Assembly: GCA_007570785.1 (NCBI GenBank)
Contig: ML660777.1
Location: 1,319,845 to 1,383,844 of the forward strand
DNA length: 64,000 nt
Reading direction: 5' to 3'
Source of the DNA: Antilocapra americana
Lineage: Eukaryota > Chordata > Mammalia > Artiodactyla > Antilocapridae
Both the position numbers and the translations under genes were made by a program. The notes beneath the pieces were generated by a model. That model did no database searches, had not been told where the DNA came from, and saw only the letters and a program-made list of their open reading frames with translations. Below are positions 10,300 to 22,187 of the stretch, piece by piece (within the stretch, counting starts at the first letter, position 1; each line of letters opens with the position of its first letter).

Positions 10300-10480
10300 C
10301 AATGAAGGTAGAGTCTGGCAGCAGCACAAATATAATGGATTCAGGACAGAGCTGAGTTTGAATTTCACTCAGGTTTCTATAAGATATTGCACAAGTTATT
10401 TATCTCATTTGTTAAGTGGGAGGATTCAGCTATTTAATATAGTAGCTATGAGGTTGTGTGTGAAGGCACAGGTAGTAGCT
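10300..10480 (+). repeat. Probable MIR SINE
   Basis: 'ctgagtttgaatttcactc', 'gcacaagttatttatctc' and 'tttgttaagtgggaggat' follow MIR order but are strongly diverged. Confidence 0.4.
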
Positions 10481-10714
10481 ATGAATTAGAACTTCTCTCT
10501 TTTCCCTCTTTTTGCCCTCCCCCTACTCACTCATACCATGAGGTTTATATCTATAAAATGTCCTTGCCCACACCTGTCTGTTGGATCACATTATAACAAT
10601 GCTAAGTTTTCAAGTACATGCAAAAAGAATTCCTAGCCCTGGAGTGTGGCTGCTCAGTAAAAGGTCTGGGAGATTACCTCTGGCAGAGGAGAGCAATAAG
10701 GACTATTCAGTTTT

Positions 10715-10815
10715 GAAAGTAAAAGTAGTAATAAGAGCAATACCAATGTTTATTGAAAATCAACTTTATGTCAAGCACTGTGACGGACATTTTAAAAATA
10801 GTTTATTTAAACTTT
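10715..10815 (-). repeat. Possible MIR fragment
   Basis: 'caatgtttattgaaaatcaa' and 'tcaagcactgtgacggac' resemble the reversed 3' part of MIR. Sequence at 10840-11050 may also be an old repeat, but I cannot name it. Confidence 0.35.
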
Positions 10816-11082
10816 AAATAGAATTTATTACTTCTCACTACAATCTGTCCATCCCACCCTGCTCACATCCCATTGCAGTGCTGTTACGTCCATCCACTGG
10901 TTCAAGCTGCCAACCTCAGAGGCATGCCTGATTCCTTCCCACCGCACATCACTCCCATCTAACCACGAACAAGCCCTGTGGACCCTACTTCCTAAGTATG
11001 TGCCAAGTTTGTCCACTTTTCTCTGTCTCCACTACCACCTTAGTTCATACTAGCTCCATCTTTTAGAATACTTTATTTGGAT

Positions 11083-11254
11083 CAGTGCTCCTCAAAGTGT
11101 GGACTCAAGAAGAAAAGCACTAGCTTAACCTAATTTGTTGGAAATGTAAATTTCCAGGCCCCGGCCCCCAAGTCTACAGAGTCAGATACAGTGATCAGCG
11201 GTTTAAAAAGCCCCCCAGGTGACTATGATATCTACACAGGTTGGAGAGCCACTG
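11083..11254 (+). repeat. MER5-like hAT DNA transposon relic
   Basis: It opens 'cagtgctcctcaaagtgtgg', contains 'ccaggccccggcccccaag', and closes 'ggagagccactg'. The ends are approximate inverted repeats typical of MER5A/B, a non-autonomous hAT-Charlie family. Confidence 0.6.
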
Positions 11255-11547
11255 GGAACTATGGGACTGTCAGGATAAGGAAAGGAACACATTGCCAAGG
11301 GAATGCCAAGGGAAGGTAAAGCTTTAAAATGTAATCTATTGAAAAACTAAACCAGTGGATGGCTTTTAAAATTAGTTGATAAAACAAACCATCATGAGAT
11401 ATGTGAATGGAGTTCCCCAAATCAGATACTCACAGACATTTGATTTTTAAGGATAGGCAATAAAATGTTAAATGTATTTATTGAAATAAACTGTATTATC
11501 CATAAGAATAGCACATGTTTTAGGAACACAGCTTCATTCAAACTTTG

Positions 11548-11710
11548 TTATTTTTTATTTTATTATTATTAAATTTTTTTTCTTTTTGTTTTTTAGCTTT
11601 CAGCCTTGCTACAAGGCATGCAGGATCTTAGTTCCCTGACTGAGGATTGAACCCATGGCCTCTGCAATGGAAGCATGGAGTCTTAACCACTGGACTGCCA
11701 GGGAAGTCCC
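11548..11710 (-). repeat. CHR-type SINE
   Basis: A T-rich reversed tail, 'gcatgcaggatcttagttcc', and the reversed head 'ctggactgccagggaagtcc'. Confidence 0.8.
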
Positions 11711-12487
11711 CAGATACTTATTACTTTTTAAAGGTAACATATTTTCTACAGAAAAAAAAAAGTGAGATTAAACAGATGTTAAATCCAAAAGATTATAAAT
11801 AGTCTAATTTATTTTTTTACCATACTGCCTTCTGAAATTGATCTATGAAAATAGATAAGCTCATTTACTTTTTGCCTATGGTCAGCAACACTGTCTGGCA
11901 CTCCAACGCTGGGCATTCCACAATGCCTCCGGGGGACTAACTTCAAGGAAAGACTGAAATGCCAAAACATTTTTCCACCTGACAATCGCAAACACATTTT
12001 TTCCACAACTACCTTAAAAATGAGCCAAATCCCTGCTAAAGCATTACCTGTTTAAAAGTCTTCATCTTGGAGTATTTGGTAAGAGAGATGGAGAAAAGAA
12101 CTAAGAGCAAACTAAAAAGAAAAATTAAAACCAAGTGAAGACAGCCCAAACAGGCTATGGAGAGAAGGCAAATAAACAAAATGATGATTCAGAGCTATAA
12201 ATACTTTTCTCTGAAATCTCTTCTCCCACTCTGATAAGCAAGGTTACCAGCCTAGCCAGTTAGGTTTTCCTCTGTGTTGATGCTCTGTAAACACCAAGAT
12301 TTTGCCTGGGAATTATTCCTCCAGATAGACAATGTGACCGATATTTCATTTCACATAGTTCAGTCAGGCAAGATGATTTGTAAACCCATTTGTAATTTTA
12401 AAACATGAGGATTCTGAACTATTCAGTAATACATATTATAGACAAGAAGTAAAAGACTCTGAGTGGGCTGGTTCTGGTGTGTATGTG
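11711..12487. other. Unique AT-rich intergenic DNA
   Basis: No repeat, exon or RNA gene recognised. Confidence 0.5.
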
Positions 12488-12687
12488 TTAGTGACTCAGT
12501 CTTTTCTGACTCTTTGGGATCCCACAGACTAGCCCGCCAGGCTCCTCTGTCCATGGAATTCTCCAGGCAAGAATACTGGAATGGGTAGCCATTCCCTTCT
12601 CCAGGGGATCGTCCCAACCCAAGGATCAAACCTGGGTCTTCCACATCATGGGCAGATTCTTTACCAGCTGAGCTACCAGGGAAGCCC
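12488..12687 (-). repeat. Bov-tA SINE
   Basis: It runs from 'agtgactcagtcttttctga' to the reversed head 'accagctgagctaccaggg', essentially full length. Confidence 0.88.
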
Positions 12688-13669
12688 TGCTAACACTGAA
12701 TTCACAATGTTTAAGGCAAAGAATCCAAAGACTTTAACTCACTGTGAAACAACTTCTGGATTAACACGGGAGCAGTATCTCCTGTGGAGAGCTGTGAGAT
12801 TCTCTGAGAGCTACCTGACACTGAAAAGCAGAAAAAAAGGAAGCATGGAGAGTGAATGGTCTGCAGAAACATACTCCTTGCTATTTATCTTTTAACTTAA
12901 GAGAGTGTAAGAAAAAAAAAATGTGTTAATAAGGGACCAGAGACTATGTTAAATATTTCCAAATTATGCAAGGAAAGTCTTAAAAAGCACAGCTGGGAAG
13001 TATCATCCACCAAACAAATTGCTTCATCAGTCTTGTGTATTTTATAAACTTTACCCAATGAGAATGCCTACTTGGCTGTCTCTATTGCTCAAACGTGGTC
13101 ATGAAAAATATTTTTTTATTCCCCATTACTTTCAAAGGCTCCTATTAAGACTATGGCCTTGCTTCTTTGAAGTGCAATGTTATATACATAGAACAAAAGA
13201 TTCTCACTCACAAAATCAATCCCAGAAACCACAGAACACTATTATAAATCTTATCCAGAATTGAAGTATTATCCAGAATACTCTGGTTGAACAACAATAA
13301 ATATTAATTTATAATTAATGTCATTTGCATATAATGATTAACAAACGAGGGGGGTGTTGAGCAGAGTATAGCATTCTGGAAAAAGTGCTGACTCATTAAA
13401 ACAAAGGAAAGTGTGATTATCTTTTTTTACTACTCCTTTTTTAAAAAAAGAGTCACATATTTACTGTATAAATTACTTGAGGAAGAACCATGAGTCTTAG
13501 ATGCATTGCCCAGCCTGATGGTGACTGTATACAGATTGGCTTTCTTCTGTTCTATGTCTTTCATGGAGAAGCCAGCATTTTGGGTTACAAGGAGCAAGGT
13601 TTGTTTTACTTCTAGAATGTTATACGTTGGCTGTTTTAAAGGGAAACTCCTATTCTTGTTTCTAAAGAA

Positions 13670-13722
13670 ATAAAGAAAGGAAAGAAGGAAGGGACAAAGA
13701 GAGAGAGAGAGAGAGAGAGAGA
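13670..13722. repeat. GA-rich tract with (GA)n microsatellite
   Basis: A purine-only run, first imperfect GAAA/GAAG units, then about twelve GA dinucleotides. Such mirror-symmetric purine tracts can form triplex DNA. Confidence 0.8.
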
Positions 13723-13900
13723 AATGTCTTAACTTTCCCTTAAGCTGTAAAATTCTATCATTTTAGAATCTCAGAAGCAAAGCTTCCTTCTCACACAGTC
13801 TAGCTCCCTTCCTTTCCATGTATAGCAAGTTTTTCAGTCTCCCCTCTGTCAGTCAAAGCCATTTTCCTCTTCTGGGTACTTTCTTTCAAATTGCATTTCC

Positions 13901-13949
13901 TGTGACACACACAGAGCCACACACGCATGCGCGCGCACACACACACACA
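13901..13949. repeat. (CA)n tract with alternating CATGCGCGCGC core
   Basis: Two interrupted CA runs flank an alternating purine-pyrimidine core with several CpG steps, a sequence type prone to left-handed (Z) DNA. Confidence 0.75.
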
Positions 13950-14654
13950 AAGGCCCAGTTATCTCAGTTTTTTTTTCTGAGCTGCCTTATACAATTGAAG
14001 ATAAAAATAAATGAACTTGGTGAAGAACTCATCAAAAGAGGTGGCGCCATGAGACTGTCTCAATGAGCTTCTCACATACAGAGATAGAAGGTTGAGTGAC
14101 AGGACACTGGTGTCATGGCTGCTTCTTAAATAGCGCTTTGGTCAAGTTTAGTGAAACGATTCCCTGTCTTGGGAAGCACGTTACAGGCTCTGTTCCTGTG
14201 GTGAGTGCTGGCTGGAATGAGGATGGAAATCTAAGAGAAATATTAATATGGGTAAGCACACACTAGATTTTAGCACCATTTCCCTCTCAAGGAACATAAA
14301 TATTTTTAAAGGAACAAATAAATGGATTGCCTAGGCATAAATTTTTTCCTGTGCTTTACAAATTAAACAACTAGGTTCTAGCTTCTCTTTATCTAATGAA
14401 TGTTCTCAAAAATCAGATGATGTTGATTCCAATTGCAAAGAGACACAACAAAGGCCCCTTGTTCTAGAAATGAGGTCATTTGGACAGTCTATCCATTAAG
14501 AAAAAGCCTATTTTGCTTTCAGAGGTCACCTATCGGGGCAGGAAATCCATCTTTCAGCCAGTGAACTAACATCTGGCCTAAGTCTTCTGGGCTGAAATGT
14601 CAATTTCCTGGTCTAAATGGAACACACATGAAAGAAAAAGAGATGAAAAATACC

Positions 14655-14789
14655 ATTTTTTTTCTTTTCTTTTCTTTTTTAGCCATGCTGTGAGGCTTGC
14701 AGGATCTTAGTTCCCTGACCAAGGACTGAACCCAGGGCCATGGCAGTTAAAGTGCCAAGTCCTAACCAGTAGACTACCAGGGAACTCCC
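14655..14789 (-). repeat. CHR-type SINE
   Basis: A polypyrimidine tail, 'gcttgcaggatcttagttcc', and the reversed head ending 'accagggaactccc'. Confidence 0.78.
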
Positions 14790-15070
14790 AAAATCTTTCC
14801 CCCAAATAGTGATTAAGACAAAACAATAAAATACCTGCGTGAAAATTTTATTTCTTTCTGTAATATCTACTGAAAGGTAAAATTAAGACGCTAGGGATTA
14901 GTGATTGCAAAGGGACAAATCAGTCATTCAATCCTACGTTCATAAATCTACTTAAGAAAGACTAATTATGATTCACGATGGCTCAACCCCAGCTTTTGTA
15001 CTATGAGGAGTGGAAGTTGGGGTGAAGTTTACTAACTACATTAACAGGATAAAAATTTATAAAGAGAAAG

Positions 15071-15187
15071 TGGGACTTTCCCGGTGGCCCAGTGGTTAGG
15101 ACTGTGCTTTCAATGCAGGGGGCATGGATTCCATCCCTGGTTGGGGAACTATGATCCCACATGCTGCTTGGCCATATAGAAAAAACA
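15071..15187 (+). repeat. CHR-type SINE, short form
   Basis: Head 'gactttcccggtggcccagt', then 'ctggttggggaactatgatc' and a short A-rich tail. Confidence 0.8.
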
Positions 15188-15275
15188 AAAATCAGTGTAC
15201 AAAAAGGAGAGAAACAAAGAATGCTTAATCAACATATAAAAACCAGTCTTTTAAAGCTGGTTAAAAGTACCATAA

Positions 15276-15487
15276 AGGCTTCCCTGGTGGCTCAGTGGTA
15301 AAGAATCCACCTGCAGTGCAGGAGACTTGGGTTCAGTCCCTGGGTTGAGGAGATCCCCTGGAGGAGGGCATGGCAACCTACTCCAGTATTCTTGCCTGGA
15401 GAATCCCATGGACTGAGAAGCCTGGTGGGCTACAGTCTATGGGGTCGCAGAGTCAGACACGACTGAAGTGACTGAGCATGCAGGCAC
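15276..15487 (+). repeat. Bov-tA SINE, full length
   Basis: Head 'aggcttccctggtggctcag' through to 'cagacacgactgaagtgac'. Low visible divergence from the remembered consensus suggests a fairly young copy. Confidence 0.92.
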
Positions 15488-16065
15488 TCAAGAGTGCCAT
15501 AAAACATTTCATGTGTAATTCTTCTAAATAAGTCACCCAATTTATGATACTTTTGGTATTCTTTGATAATATTCCATAATTTTGACTAGTCTTTCTTCTA
15601 TGTCTTCAAATTAGGGTGATTTTGGTCCTCCATTCATTTATTCATCAGGCAATAAATATTGAGTTCCAGTTACATATGACATCATATTAGGTATTGAAAA
15701 AAGATAACCCTGGAGCATCTAATCAGGAGTGTGAAATCCCTATTTTGTTGAAATTAATTTGTTAAATTGTCCCATTTAATTTATAACTAATGGCAATATG
15801 GAGTCTAGAAGAGGGGGCAAATTGAGAAAACACAACTTTTCAAGTCATACTACTAATTTAAGCAAGAGGCTAACAGGATTAACAGTGGGGACACTTAGCT
15901 ATGTTCCTGCCTGATCTCACACTGCTTTCCAGCTTGATTTTCTGTTGTGATCCAACACAGAGTTATTCTGAAAGGCTCTTATCTACTTTGCCCCACATTC
16001 TGTATTTCCTATTTTATGTTTCTCTGTCTTGTTCAGTCTGTTCATTTTTCCTGAAATACTCCTGC
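15488..16065. other. Unique AT-rich intergenic DNA
   Basis: No confident feature. Sequence near 15640-15720 is weakly MIR-like. Confidence 0.45.
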
Positions 16066-17118
16066 TTTCTCCCTCCAGCTTTGTTGAGATATAATTGACT
16101 TATTGTGTAAGTTTAAGGTGTCCAACGTGTTCATTTGTCACATTTATATATTGCAAAATGGTTACCACCACGATGTTAGCTAACATCTTTATGACCAGTC
16201 ATATCAGATAATTACCATTTCTTTTTTGTGGTGAGAACTATAAGATCTACTCTCTTAGCAACTTTCAAGTATATAATACAGTAGTATATTCCAGGTTTCT
16301 CTGGTGTATGTAATACAGTACCATAATACATTAATCACCATCCTGTGTATTGGATTGCCAGAATTTATAACTGGAAATTTGTACCCACTGGTCAATATCT
16401 TCTCAGGTCCTCTACGCTTAGCCCCTGGGACCCAGCATTCTACTCTCTGTTTCTAAGAGTTCGGTTCTGTATGATTCCACATGTAAGTGGTATCATGGCT
16501 TCCCTGGTAGTTCAATATTAAAAAAATCTGCCTACAGTGCAGATTTATAGCTATAGGAGACACAGGTTTGATCCCTGGGTGGGAAAGATTCCCTGAAGGA
16601 AAGCATGGTAATCCATTCCAGTATTCTTGCCAGGAGAATCCCATGAACAGAGGAGCCTGGCGGGTAACCATCCATGGGGTCACAAAGAGTTGGACACGAC
16701 TGAAGCAACTTAGCACAAATACGCATGTAAGTGGTATCATATGGTATTTGTTTTTGTCCAACTTCTTTCACTTAGTATAATGCTCTCAAAGTTCATCCAT
16801 ATTGTCACAAATGGTATGATTTCTTTCTTTCTCATGGTAGAATAATACTGGATATATATACAAAACACATCTTTATCCATTCATCTATTGATAATCTGGT
16901 TGTTTCCATATCTTTCTTATTGTGAATAATACTTCAAGGAACATGGGAGTTGAGATATTTCTTTGAGATTATTTTTCATTCCCTTTGAATATATACCCAG
17001 AAGCAGAATTGCTGGATTATTTTTTAACTTTTTGAGGAAGCTTCATACTGTTCTCCATAGTGACTTCATGATTTATATTCTTGTCTACAGTTCACAAATT
17101 TTCCTTTTTCTCAGGTAT
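16066..17118 (-). repeat. Old L1 LINE 3' region, antisense
   Basis: 'ctttgttgagatataattga' starts the reversed L1 3' UTR; the text continues with the recognisable 'ttcatccatattgtcacaaa', 'atccattcatctattgat' and 'tatacccagaagcagaattg' motifs of antisense L1M. A Bov-tA splits it at 16497-16723. No intact reading frame. Confidence 0.8.
16497..16723 (+). repeat. Bov-tA SINE inserted in L1
   Basis: A full-length copy flanked by a perfect 17-bp target-site duplication, catgtaagtggtatcat, at 16480-16496 and 16724-16740. The L1 text is continuous if the SINE and one repeat are removed, so the SINE is the younger insertion. Confidence 0.95.
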
Positions 17119-17245
17119 CCCTATTTTCTGAAAGAGCACAGGTGGTTATGATGAATAGCAAAGAATGAAATCCATTGGTGTAAATGAGATCGTAAAACTG
17201 AGAAAGACAGAACTTGGGGAACACCAGCATTCAAGGGAACAACGT

Positions 17246-17398
17246 GGGGATTTCTCTGGTCGTCAATGACTGAGACTGGGTGCTCCCAATGCAGGAGAAC
17301 CACGTTCAGTCTCTGGTCAGGGAACTAGACGCGATGTGCTGCAACTAAGAGCTGGTGCAGCCAAATAAGTAAATTAATAAAATTTTTAAAAAGAGAGA
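17246..17398 (+). repeat. CHR-type SINE
   Basis: A diverged head 'ggggatttctctggtcgtc', 'ctggtcagggaactagacg', and an 'aaataagtaaattaataaa' tail. Confidence 0.78.
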
Positions 17399-17825
17399 GA
17401 GAACAAGATGGGGTCATGACATAATGTCTGAGTGAGAGTAGTCCCAGGGGTAGAGAATCATGATGGCATGATGTCAAGGGAGCTGAGGATTATAGGAAGG
17501 AGGGAAGGGTCGATGGCTAACATTAGCAATGTCTAACTTCATGGAAAAGTCAACAGGAAGCATATCAACTGAGCATTCATTCTGGGGTCACTGGTAACCC
17601 TACTTAGCCAGTGCAATTTCATCATAGCAGAAGGAGCAAAACCAAGATTGCAGAGCAGTGAGGAAATGATGGGAGATAAATGGGTGAAGAAAGATGATAG
17701 AAGGGATCACAAGGTTTGAAGAAATGTTTTTAAGCATGTGAAAGATTTGAGCAAATTTTTAAGGCAAGCAGAAAAGAAATAGTAAAGGAGAAGAGACTGG
17801 AAATTTAAGAGAAGGTAAAGGGTAG
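17399..17825. other. Unique purine-rich intergenic DNA
   Basis: No repeat or gene recognised. Rich in G and A on the plus strand. Confidence 0.45.
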
Positions 17826-18019
17826 TGAAGTGAAATAGCTCAGTTGTGTCCAACTCTTTTTGATCCTATGGACTGTACAGTCCATGGAATTCTCCAGGCC
17901 AGAATACTAGAGTGGGTAGCCTTTCCCTTCTCCAGAGGATCTTTCCAATCCAGGGATCAAACCTAGGTCTACCACATTGCGGGCATATTCTTTACCAGCT
18001 GAGCCACAAGTGAAGCCCT
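17826..18019 (-). repeat. Bov-tA SINE
   Basis: Reversed body 'ctcagttgtgtccaactctt' to reversed head 'accagctgagccacaagtg'. A small part of the body around the 'gactgtac' junction is missing. Confidence 0.85.
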
Positions 18020-18337
18020 TAAGAGAAGATAGTACTAGAATAAGATCCCAGAGGAGATGATGGTGATGATAATAATAATTTACATTTTTGAGAAATTATT
18101 GTTGGCAGGTTTCTCTCATATAGAGGCTCAACAGACTATTCCTTTCCTGTTAACACATGTTTCCTACTCAGTAATACAGATGTAAGCATTCTAAGAAAGA
18201 ATCACATTCTAGTCACATTTTACCAATGCTAGACCCAGATCATCTTCAATGAATTTTAGGATTTTCACAAGTCCTCATTCATACATTTCAGATATTTCAC
18301 TTCAGTGAGTGTTTACTGAGTGTCTATCCTGTACTAA
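18020..18337. other. Unique intergenic DNA
   Basis: About 320 bp; nothing recognised. Confidence 0.45.
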
Positions 18338-18545
18338 GGGCTTCACAGGTGGTACAGTGGTAAAGAATCTATCTGCCAAGCAAAAGATGCAGGTTAGATC
18401 CTGGAGTCAGGAAGATCCCCTGAAGAAGAAAATGGCAATCCACTCCAGTATTCTTCCTGGGAATATCCCAAGGAAAGAGGAATCTGGTAGGCTACAGTCC
18501 ATGGGGTCAGAAAGAGTCCGACATGACAGTGACTAAACAATAACA
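18338..18545 (+). repeat. Bov-tA SINE
   Basis: Head 'gggcttcacaggtggtacag' to 'cgacatgacagtgactaaac' with an 'aacaataaca' tail. It lies next to the 3' end of the antisense BovB that follows. Confidence 0.88.
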
Positions 18546-18557
18546 AAGCATTTATTT

Positions 18558-20062
18558 CAGTCACTCAGTCGTGTCTGCTCTTTTTGACCCCATGAATTGC
18601 AGCACGCCAGGCCTCCCTATCTATCACCAACTCCTGGCATTTACTCAAACTCATGTCCATTGAGTCGGTGATGCCATCCAACTATCTCATCGTGTGTCAT
18701 CCCCTTCTCCTCCTGCCTTCAATCTTTCCTAGCATTAGGGTCTTTTCCAATGAGTCAGTTCTTCGCATCAGGTGGCCAGAGTATCAGCTTCAACATCAGT
18801 CCTTCAATGAACACCCAGGACCAATTTCCCTTAGGATGGACTGGTTGGATCTCCTTGCAGTCCAAGGGACTCTCAAGAGTCTCCTCCAATGCCACAGTTC
18901 AAAAACATCAGTTCTTTGGTGCTCAGCTTTCTTTATAGTCCAACTTTCACATCCATACATGACTACTGGAAAAACCATAGATTTGAATAGACAGACCTTT
19001 GTTGACAAAGTAATGTCTCTGCTTTTCAATATGCTGTCTAGGTTGGTCATAACTTTTCTTCCAAGGAGTAAGCATCTTTTAATTTCATGGCTGCAATCAT
19101 TATCTGCAGTGATTTTGGAGCCCAAGAAAATAAGTTCTGTCATTGTTTCCACTGTTTGTCCATCTATTTCCCATGAAGTGATGGGACCAGATGCCATGAT
19201 CTTAGTTTTCTGAATACTGAGCTTTAAGCCAACATTTTCACCCTCCTCTTTCACTTTCATCAAGAGGCTCTTTATTTCTTCTTCACTTTCTGCCATAAGG
19301 GTGGTGTCATCTGCATATTTGAGGTTATTGATATTTCTCCCAGCAATCTTGATTCTAGCTTGTGCTTCATCCAGCCCAGCGTTTCTCATGATGTACTCTG
19401 CATATAAGTTAAATAGGCAGAGTGACAATATACGGCCTTGATGTACTCCTTTTCCAGTCTGTTGTTCCATGTCCAGTTCTAACTGTTGCTTCCTGACCTG
19501 CATACAGATTTCTCAAGAGGCCAGTCAGGTGGTCTGGTATTTCCAACTCTTTCAGAATTTTCCATAGTTTATTGTGATCCACATAGTCAAAGGCTTTGGC
19601 ATAAAGCAGAAATAGGTGTTTTTCTGGAAATCTCTTGCTTTTTTGATGAGCCAGCTGATGTTGGCAATTTGATCTCTGCTTCCTCTGCCTTTTCTAAAAC
19701 CAGCTTGAATATCTGGAAATTCATGGTTCACGTATTGCTGAAGCCTGGCTTGGAGAATTTTGAGCATTACTTTACTAGCGTGTGAGATGGGTGCAATTGT
19801 GCAGTAGTTTGAGCATTCTTTGGCATTTCCTTTCTTGGGGATTACAATGAAAACTGACCTTTTCCAGTCATGTGGTCACTGCTGAGTTTTCAAAATTTTC
19901 TGATATACTGAGTGCAGCACTTTCACAGCATCATCTTTTAGGATTTGAAATAGCTCAACTGGAATTCCATCACCTCCACTAGCTTTGTTTGTAGTGATGC
20001 TTCCTAAAGCCCACTTGACTTCACATTCCAGGATGTCTGGCTCTAGGTGAGTGATCATACCA
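18558..20062 (-). mobile_element. BovB (RTE-type LINE) fragment with reverse transcriptase remnants
   Basis: BovB is a non-LTR retrotransposon that entered ruminant ancestors by horizontal transfer and supplies the machinery for Bov-tA SINEs. Read in reverse, this copy keeps the C-terminal half of the RT: a frame at 19503-18796 contains the catalytic motif LKYADDTTLM and the downstream region with YGCESWTIKKAE. Other frames near 19767-19552 (AGFRKGRGSRDQIAN) and 20058-19876 (NKASGGDGIPVELF) hold upstream RT parts. The parts lie in different frames, and the 5' end with the endonuclease is missing, so the copy is inactive. The 3' terminus is at about 18558. Confidence 0.93.
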
Positions 20063-20551
20063 TCGTACTAAGTATTGGGAAGTAGAAAAAGTCACAGATT
20101 CAGATCTTGATGAACTTAGTCTACTGATGTAGATAAAGACATAAATATTCTCAACCCAGTCAGACAAAAGAATCCATAGGCCATTTATGAACTCAGAGAC
20201 CGGAGGATCATGGCAGCCTGGAGGCATCATGGGAGCCTTCCAATAAGCAGTTTCATCTAAGTTAAAATAGTCTTGAAGGACAGGTTGAAATTAACCAGTA
20301 AGATGGAGGCTAAGCTAGTTTCAGAGAACAACAGGAACAAAAGCAAAGACATAAAATAACATTATGTGTCAGAGATCTGTTTTAAAAAGTGGTAATGAGG
20401 GAATGACTAGATCCAAAGCTCAGAGAACAAGGAGGTCAGTTACATTGCACCTTGTCTGCTGTCAACTAAGGTTAGTCTTAAGGCTCTGGGAGAGGGCATC
20501 CTTTGTATTTTAATGCTTCTTGATTTCCTTTTGGGGATGGTAATCTTCATT
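20063..20551. other. Unique intergenic DNA
   Basis: No recognised element between the BovB 5' break and the next SINE. Confidence 0.45.
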
Positions 20552-20771
20552 TTGGGCTTCACTGGTGGCTCAGTGTAAAGAATTCGCCCTGCCAATGTAA
20601 GAGATGCAGGTTCCATCCCTGAGTTGGGAAGATCCCTTGGAGGAGGAAATGACAACCTACTTCAGTATTTTTCCCTGGAAAATCCTTTGGACAGGGGAGC
20701 CTGGCAGACAATAGTCCATGGGGTGGAAAAAGAGTCATACAAAACTTAACGATGAAATAACAACAGTAACA
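20552..20771 (+). repeat. Bov-tA SINE
   Basis: Head 'gggcttcactggtggctcag' with small losses, body to 'agtcatacaaaacttaacg', and a tail of CAA-type units. Confidence 0.88.
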
Positions 20772-21044
20772 ACCTTCATTTTACTTGCCAAGTGCACCAT
20801 GTACCGCCGAGAGTCCCTGGGCTGAATTGGCAATGCCACTACCTGCAGTAACAGAGTTCATATATGAAAAGCCACGGGCATGTCAGGTAGCGAGTAAAAT
20901 TTGGAACACTTCACTCATGTGCAGGTCATACACGCCCAAAGGCCAGAATGACCCTTTCTTTTTCTTCCCAATATTAGTATATGGGCCACCCCTTGACACT
21001 TCCTAGCAGCAGTGCCAGTCAGCGTCACACAGAGGGTCTCATCT

Positions 21045-21180
21045 TAAATCCCCCTACCAACTCTGTAACCTGAAGTAATTCACCATCTCCCTAGTTCTCG
21101 AGTCCTTAACTCTGAAATGAAGGGGGTAAAAAAAGATACTTGAGGTCTTTTCCATTTCTGACATTCTGTGTGACTATGAG
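21045..21180 (+). repeat. Possible MIR SINE
   Basis: 'tctgtaacctgaagtaattc', 'gagtccttaactctgaaatg' and 'tacttgaggtcttttcca' are in MIR order but weakly conserved. Confidence 0.35.
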
Positions 21181-21479
21181 TAAATGTGTTGGTATAGGGA
21201 TTGTTTTAGGGAATAAGGAAGTAAAGAGAGGCGAAAAGTCTGGGGAGGAGGAAAATGGCTTTCCTGCTTAGTGGAAGGAATTTATATAATGGGTGGGTCA
21301 AGCCGTCTGGAAGACACCCCTTTATAAGAAATAGTTGATGCATGCGTTCTTGATGAGGGCAGAGTGTGCCTCAGTTCTGCATCTAGAAACCAAGCAATAT
21401 CTTCATGAAGGTGGCAATGGAATGTGACTGATAGAAACAAAATTATAATTGTAAATGGGTACAAGATTCAGAAATTTGG

Positions 21480-21830
21480 CAGGATGCATCAAAATCCATA
21501 AAAACGTTCACATCTTCTGGGGCAGTATTTAGATTCCTGAGAATTTATCCTGGAAAATTGTCAGAAAGGAATGAGAGGCTCTGTGCTCAGCTTATTACTG
21601 CATTTTTAAAATAACATTAAAAATTTAGAAAGAAGCTTCACATTTCTCAAGAATGGTCAAATAAATAATGATGTTGAAGGAGTAATATTTGCTTATTAAA
21701 ATATCAGTATTAAAAAAATGTCAGTATAAAGAACATGTAACAACATGAAAAAATACCCTCTGTATGAAAAATTTAACTCTGGGAAATGAGGAGTGCAGAT
21801 GTACAACATGAGATGAGACTCTACCAATAT
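21480..21830 (+). repeat. Possible old L1M 3' fragment
   Basis: 'gagaatttatcctggaaaat' and the following text resemble the sense 3' UTR of old L1M elements, as at 60290-60720. Strongly diverged. Confidence 0.35.
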
Positions 21831-22161
21831 GTCAGTGTTTGCATTCTAGTAGAAGCTCAGTAAATATCTTTTGAGCAAATAAATACACAAAGTGAAATGA
21901 AAACTAGCGATGTATTAGGATGTCAGGATACTGAATTAAATTATCACTGAAAATTTTTCTATGTTATTGTTTTTTTAATGATGATCACAGTTAAAGTTAA
22001 TGGAGGTTAATCATTTATTAAGTGTTATTTGTGTATAGATTCGGTCCTATAGATAACACATTCTGTAACGCTATCTCTTCATCACCTTCCAAAACATGCC
22101 TACTACATTTTCACCTCCAGATTCAAGCCTTCATGGAATCAAGTTCAATACCAGCCAGACT

Positions 22162-22187
22162 TGAATGAATGAATGAATGAATGAATG
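22162..22187. repeat. (TGAA)n microsatellite
   Basis: About six uninterrupted TGAA units, with degenerate units to about 22230. Confidence 0.8.

Larger units (their letters stand above)
12688..14654. other. Unique intergenic DNA with two simple repeats
   Basis: Nearly 2 kb without a recognised transposable element, apart from a GA-rich tract and a CA/CG tract listed separately. No coding signal. Confidence 0.5.

Noticed and set aside
10840..11050. Possible old repeat of pyrimidine-rich character
   Set aside because: It recalls a dispersed mammalian repeat, but I could not match enough of it to a family.
18653..19213. 186-codon plus-strand frame
   Set aside because: It is the antisense shadow of the BovB reverse-transcriptase region.
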